7,884 nucleotides of DNA from an uncultured Burkholderiales bacterium (GTDB lineage: Bacteria; Pseudomonadota; Gammaproteobacteria; Burkholderiales; Burkholderiaceae_C), in the NCBI GenBank assembly GCA_903926695.1, contig CAIYKK010000282.1, forward strand, positions 1 through 7,884, written 5' to 3'. A program made the translations under genes and the position numbers. A model generated the notes under the pieces. It made no database searches, was not told the DNA's origin, and worked only from the letters and a program-made list of their open reading frames with translations. Shown here one piece after another: positions 5,637 to 7,884 of the stretch. Numbering within the stretch: position 1 is the first letter of the stretch; the number at the start of each line of letters is the position of its first letter.

Positions 5637-7884
5637 ATGCAACTAGCTGAAGTTTCCATCCGTCGCCCGGTGTTTGCTACCGTGCTGTCGCTGCTGATCG
5701 TGCTGATCGGCGCGGTCAGTTTCAACCGCCTGACGGTGCGCGAATACCCCAAGATCGACGAGCCCGTCGTCACCGTCAGCGTGCGCTACGCGGGCGCGTC
5801 CGCCGAGGTGATCGAGTCGCAAGTCACCAAGCCGCTCGAAGACTCGATTGCCGGGATTGACGGCGTGGACGCCATCACGTCCATCAGCCGCGCCGATCAG
5901 GGCCAGATCACCGTGCGCTTCCGGCTGGAAAAAGACGCCGACTCCGCCGCCGCCGAGGTGCGCGACCGCACGTCGCGGGTGCGCAACCGCCTGCCGCAAG
6001 CCATCGAAGAGCCGGTCATCGCCAAGGTCGAGGCCGACGCGTTTCCGGTCATTCAGCTGGCGTTTTCCAGCGACGCGATGACACCGCTGCAAATCAACGA
6101 CTTGGTGAACCGCATCGTCAAGCCGCGCCTGCAAACCGTCACCGGCGTGGCCGATGTGCGCATTTTTGGCGAGCGCAAATACGCCATGCGCGTCTGGCTG
6201 GACACCGGCAAGCTCGCCGCGTACCGCCTGACGACGCAGGATGTGGAAGACGCCATTCGCCGCAGCAATCTGGAGCTGCCCGCCGGGCGCATCGAGTCGC
6301 AGCAGCGCGAATTCAGCGTCACGGCGCAGACGGATTTGATTCGCCCGGCGCAGTTTGGCGACATCGTGATCAAGACGGTGAACGGTTTTTCGGTCAAGGT
6401 GGCCGACGTGGCGCGGATTGAAGAAGCCGCCGCCGACGAGCGCACCCGCGTGCGGCTCAATGGCCGCTCGGCGGTGGGCGTGGGCGTGATTCGCCAAGCC
6501 ACGGCCAATCCACTGGAGCTGTCCAAGGGCGTGCGCGCCGTGATTCCCAAGCTTCAGGCCGATTTGCCGCCCGGCCTGCTGATCGATGTGGCCAATGACA
6601 ATTCGGTGTTCATCGACCGCTCGGTCAACAACGTGTACCGCACGATTTTTGAAGCTGTGCTGCTCGTGGCGCTGGTGATTTTTGTGTTTTTGCGCACGCT
6701 GCGCGCTTCCCTCATTCCCATCGTGACGATTCCGGTCAGCCTTGTCGGCACGTTTGCGCTGATGGCGCTGGCCGGTTTCACCATCAACACGCTGACGCTG
6801 CTGGCGCTGGTGCTGGCCATCGGGCTGGTGGTGGACGACGCCATCGTGATGCTGGAAAACATCTACCGTCACATCGAAGAAGGCATGGACCCGTTTTCAG
6901 CGGGCATCAAGGGCGCGAGGGAAATCGGCTTTGCCATCGTCGCCATGACGGCCACGCTGGTGGCCGTGTATGCGCCGCTGGCCTTCACGCCGGGGCGCAC
7001 CGGGCGGCTGTTTATCGAGTTTGCGCTGGCGCTGGCGGGCGCGGTGCTGGTGTCGGGCTTTGTCGCGCTGACGCTCACGCCCATGATGTGTACGCAATTG
7101 CTGCGGCACAACCCGAATCCTGGCCGGTTTGACACCTTCATGGAGCGGCTGCTGACGGCGGTGTCAGGCCATTACGGCGCTTTGCTGCGCTGGCTGATCA
7201 CGGCGCGCTACCAGCCCCAGCCTGAAAACGCCAGCTTCGGCCAGCGCTTCAAAGGTTTTGTGCTGCAGGCGCGCTGGCTGGTGCTGGCTGTCATGCTGAC
7301 CAGCGCGGTGGCGATTACGCTGGTGTTGCCCGGCATGAAACAGGAACTTTCGCCGCTCGAAGACCGGGGCGTGATTCTGGCCAACATCACCGCGCCCGAC
7401 GGCTCCACGCTCGACTACACCGACCGCTACGCCGAAGCGCTGGAAAAAATCGGCCAGCCGTTCAAGGAATTTGACCGGATTTTTGCCAATATCGGCAACC
7501 CGACGGTGGCGCAGGGCAGCGTCGTTTACCGCACTGTCGATTGGGACGAGCGCAAGCGCTCCACGCTGGACATGGCGCGTGAGTTGCAGCCCAAATTCAA
7601 CGCGCTGCCGGGCGTGAACGCTTTTCCGATCACGCCGCCGTCGCTGGGCCAGGGTTTTCGCGAGCGCCCGCTCAATTTTGTGATTCAGACTTCGGACAGC
7701 TACCAAAATCTCAACGCCGTGGTGCGCCAGATTCTGGACGAAATCGCCAAAAACCCCGGCATCGTTTCGCCCGATGTGGATTTGCGGCTGAACAAGCCCG
7801 AGCTGCGCATCGAAGTTGAACGCGACAAGGCCGCCGATTTGGGCATCAGCGTCGAAGTGGTCGCCAAAGCCATCGAAACCCTGC
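5637..7884 (+). CDS. RND multidrug efflux permease, HAE1 type (3' end cut by window)
   Basis: This is the proton-driven inner-membrane pump of a tripartite RND exporter, open at the window edge with 749 complete codons; family members run to about 1,030-1,050 residues. It begins MQLAEVSIRRPVFATVLSLL, with transmembrane helix 1 at about 12-29. The large periplasmic porter domain follows (REYPKIDEPVVTVSVRYAGA, then LEDSIAGIDGVDAITSISRA). Helices 2-6 lie at about 335-485. Helix 4 contains LVLAIGLVVDDAIVMLENIY, with Asp400 and Asp401 corresponding to the AcrB proton-relay pair Asp407/Asp408. Helix 7 lies at about 542-565, and the second porter domain follows. The relay lysine expected in helix 10 would be beyond the window. 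The Asp pair and the porter sequence point to the HAE1 drug and hydrophobic-compound group rather than metal-exporting HME pumps. The reading frame is intact in all segments I translated. It is probably co-transcribed with the adaptor upstream; the ribosome site is weak. Confidence 0.94.
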   Translation, partial: MQLAEVSIRRPVFATVLSLLIVLIGAVSFNRLTVREYPKIDEPVVTVSVRYAGASAEVIESQVTKPLEDSIAGIDGVDAITSISRADQGQITVRFRLEKDADSAAAEVRDRTSRVRNRLPQAIEEPVIAKVEADAFPVIQLAFSSDAMTPLQINDLVNRIVKPRLQTVTGVADVRIFGERKYAMRVWLDTGKLAAYRLTTQDVEDAIRRSNLELPAGRIESQQREFSVTAQTDLIRPAQFGDIVIKTVNGFSVKVADVARIEEAAADERTRVRLNGRSAVGVGVIRQATANPLELSKGVRAVIPKLQADLPPGLLIDVANDNSVFIDRSVNNVYRTIFEAVLLVALVIFVFLRTLRASLIPIVTIPVSLVGTFALMALAGFTINTLTLLALVLAIGLVVDDAIVMLENIYRHIEEGMDPFSAGIKGAREIGFAIVAMTATLVAVYAPLAFTPGRTGRLFIEFALALAGAVLVSGFVALTLTPMMCTQLLRHNPNPGRFDTFMERLLTAVSGHYGALLRWLITARYQPQPENASFGQRFKGFVLQARWLVLAVMLTSAVAITLVLPGMKQELSPLEDRGVILANITAPDGSTLDYTDRYAEALEKIGQPFKEFDRIFANIGNPTVAQGSVVYRTVDWDERKRSTLDMARELQPKFNALPGVNAFPITPPSLGQGFRERPLNFVIQTSDSYQNLNAVVRQILDEIAKNPGIVSPDVDLRLNKPELRIEVERDKAADLGISVEVVAKAIETL

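Noticed and set aside
5643..6872. Open frame of about 409 codons on the minus strand opposite the RND permease
   Set aside because: It is antisense to a well-conserved transporter with the helix 4 Asp pair. The translation is His, Gln, Asp and Arg rich with no domain.

Overview
The window reads as a GC-rich (roughly 60% or more by eye) proteobacterial chromosome, most likely a betaproteobacterium of the order Burkholderiales, possibly Comamonadaceae. This rests on the protein styles and on the gene neighbourhood mltD-gloB-methyltransferase-rnhA, which is shared by Burkholderiales and, with one inversion, by Escherichia coli (mltD, gloB, yafS, rnhA). The placement is by recognition, not by a database search.

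Layout. Bases 1-171 hold no protein gene that I can support. They do contain two adjacent hairpins (50-83 and 86-110), the second followed by a short T run. Bases 172-324 encode a 50-residue hydrophobic protein of the DUF3096 type, with a GTG start. It runs convergently into mltD, with only 7 bases between the stop codons. On the minus strand, gloB (glyoxalase II) and mltD (a lipoprotein lytic transglycosylase with a LysM-like tail) form a tight operon with 4 bases between them. A perfect TATAAT on the minus strand at 2642-2637 probably drives it. A YafS-like methyltransferase starts divergently only 12 bases from gloB, so the gloB promoter lies inside the methyltransferase gene. RNase HI (rnhA) follows on the plus strand after 78 bases.

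After rnhA, where dnaQ often follows in related genomes, there is a 200-base intergenic stretch with inverted repeats, ending in an unusually AT-rich patch (15 G/C in 60 bases at 4161-4220). Next comes a two-gene RND efflux module. It consists of a periplasmic adaptor with an unusual Ala/Pro/Ser/Thr-rich C-terminal tail of about 110 residues, then an inner-membrane HAE1-type pump permease that is cut off by the window end after 749 codons.

Functionally, the first block is housekeeping: peptidoglycan cleavage, methylglyoxal detoxification, R-loop and RNA-primer removal. The second is an export pump that would need an outer-membrane channel encoded elsewhere or downstream. I see no transposase, CRISPR array, tRNA or rRNA gene, and no clearly new biological system. 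The best leads are the structured 5' region, the divergent promoter overlap, the methyltransferase without a recognisable motif I, and the adaptor tail and rnhA/efflux junction.
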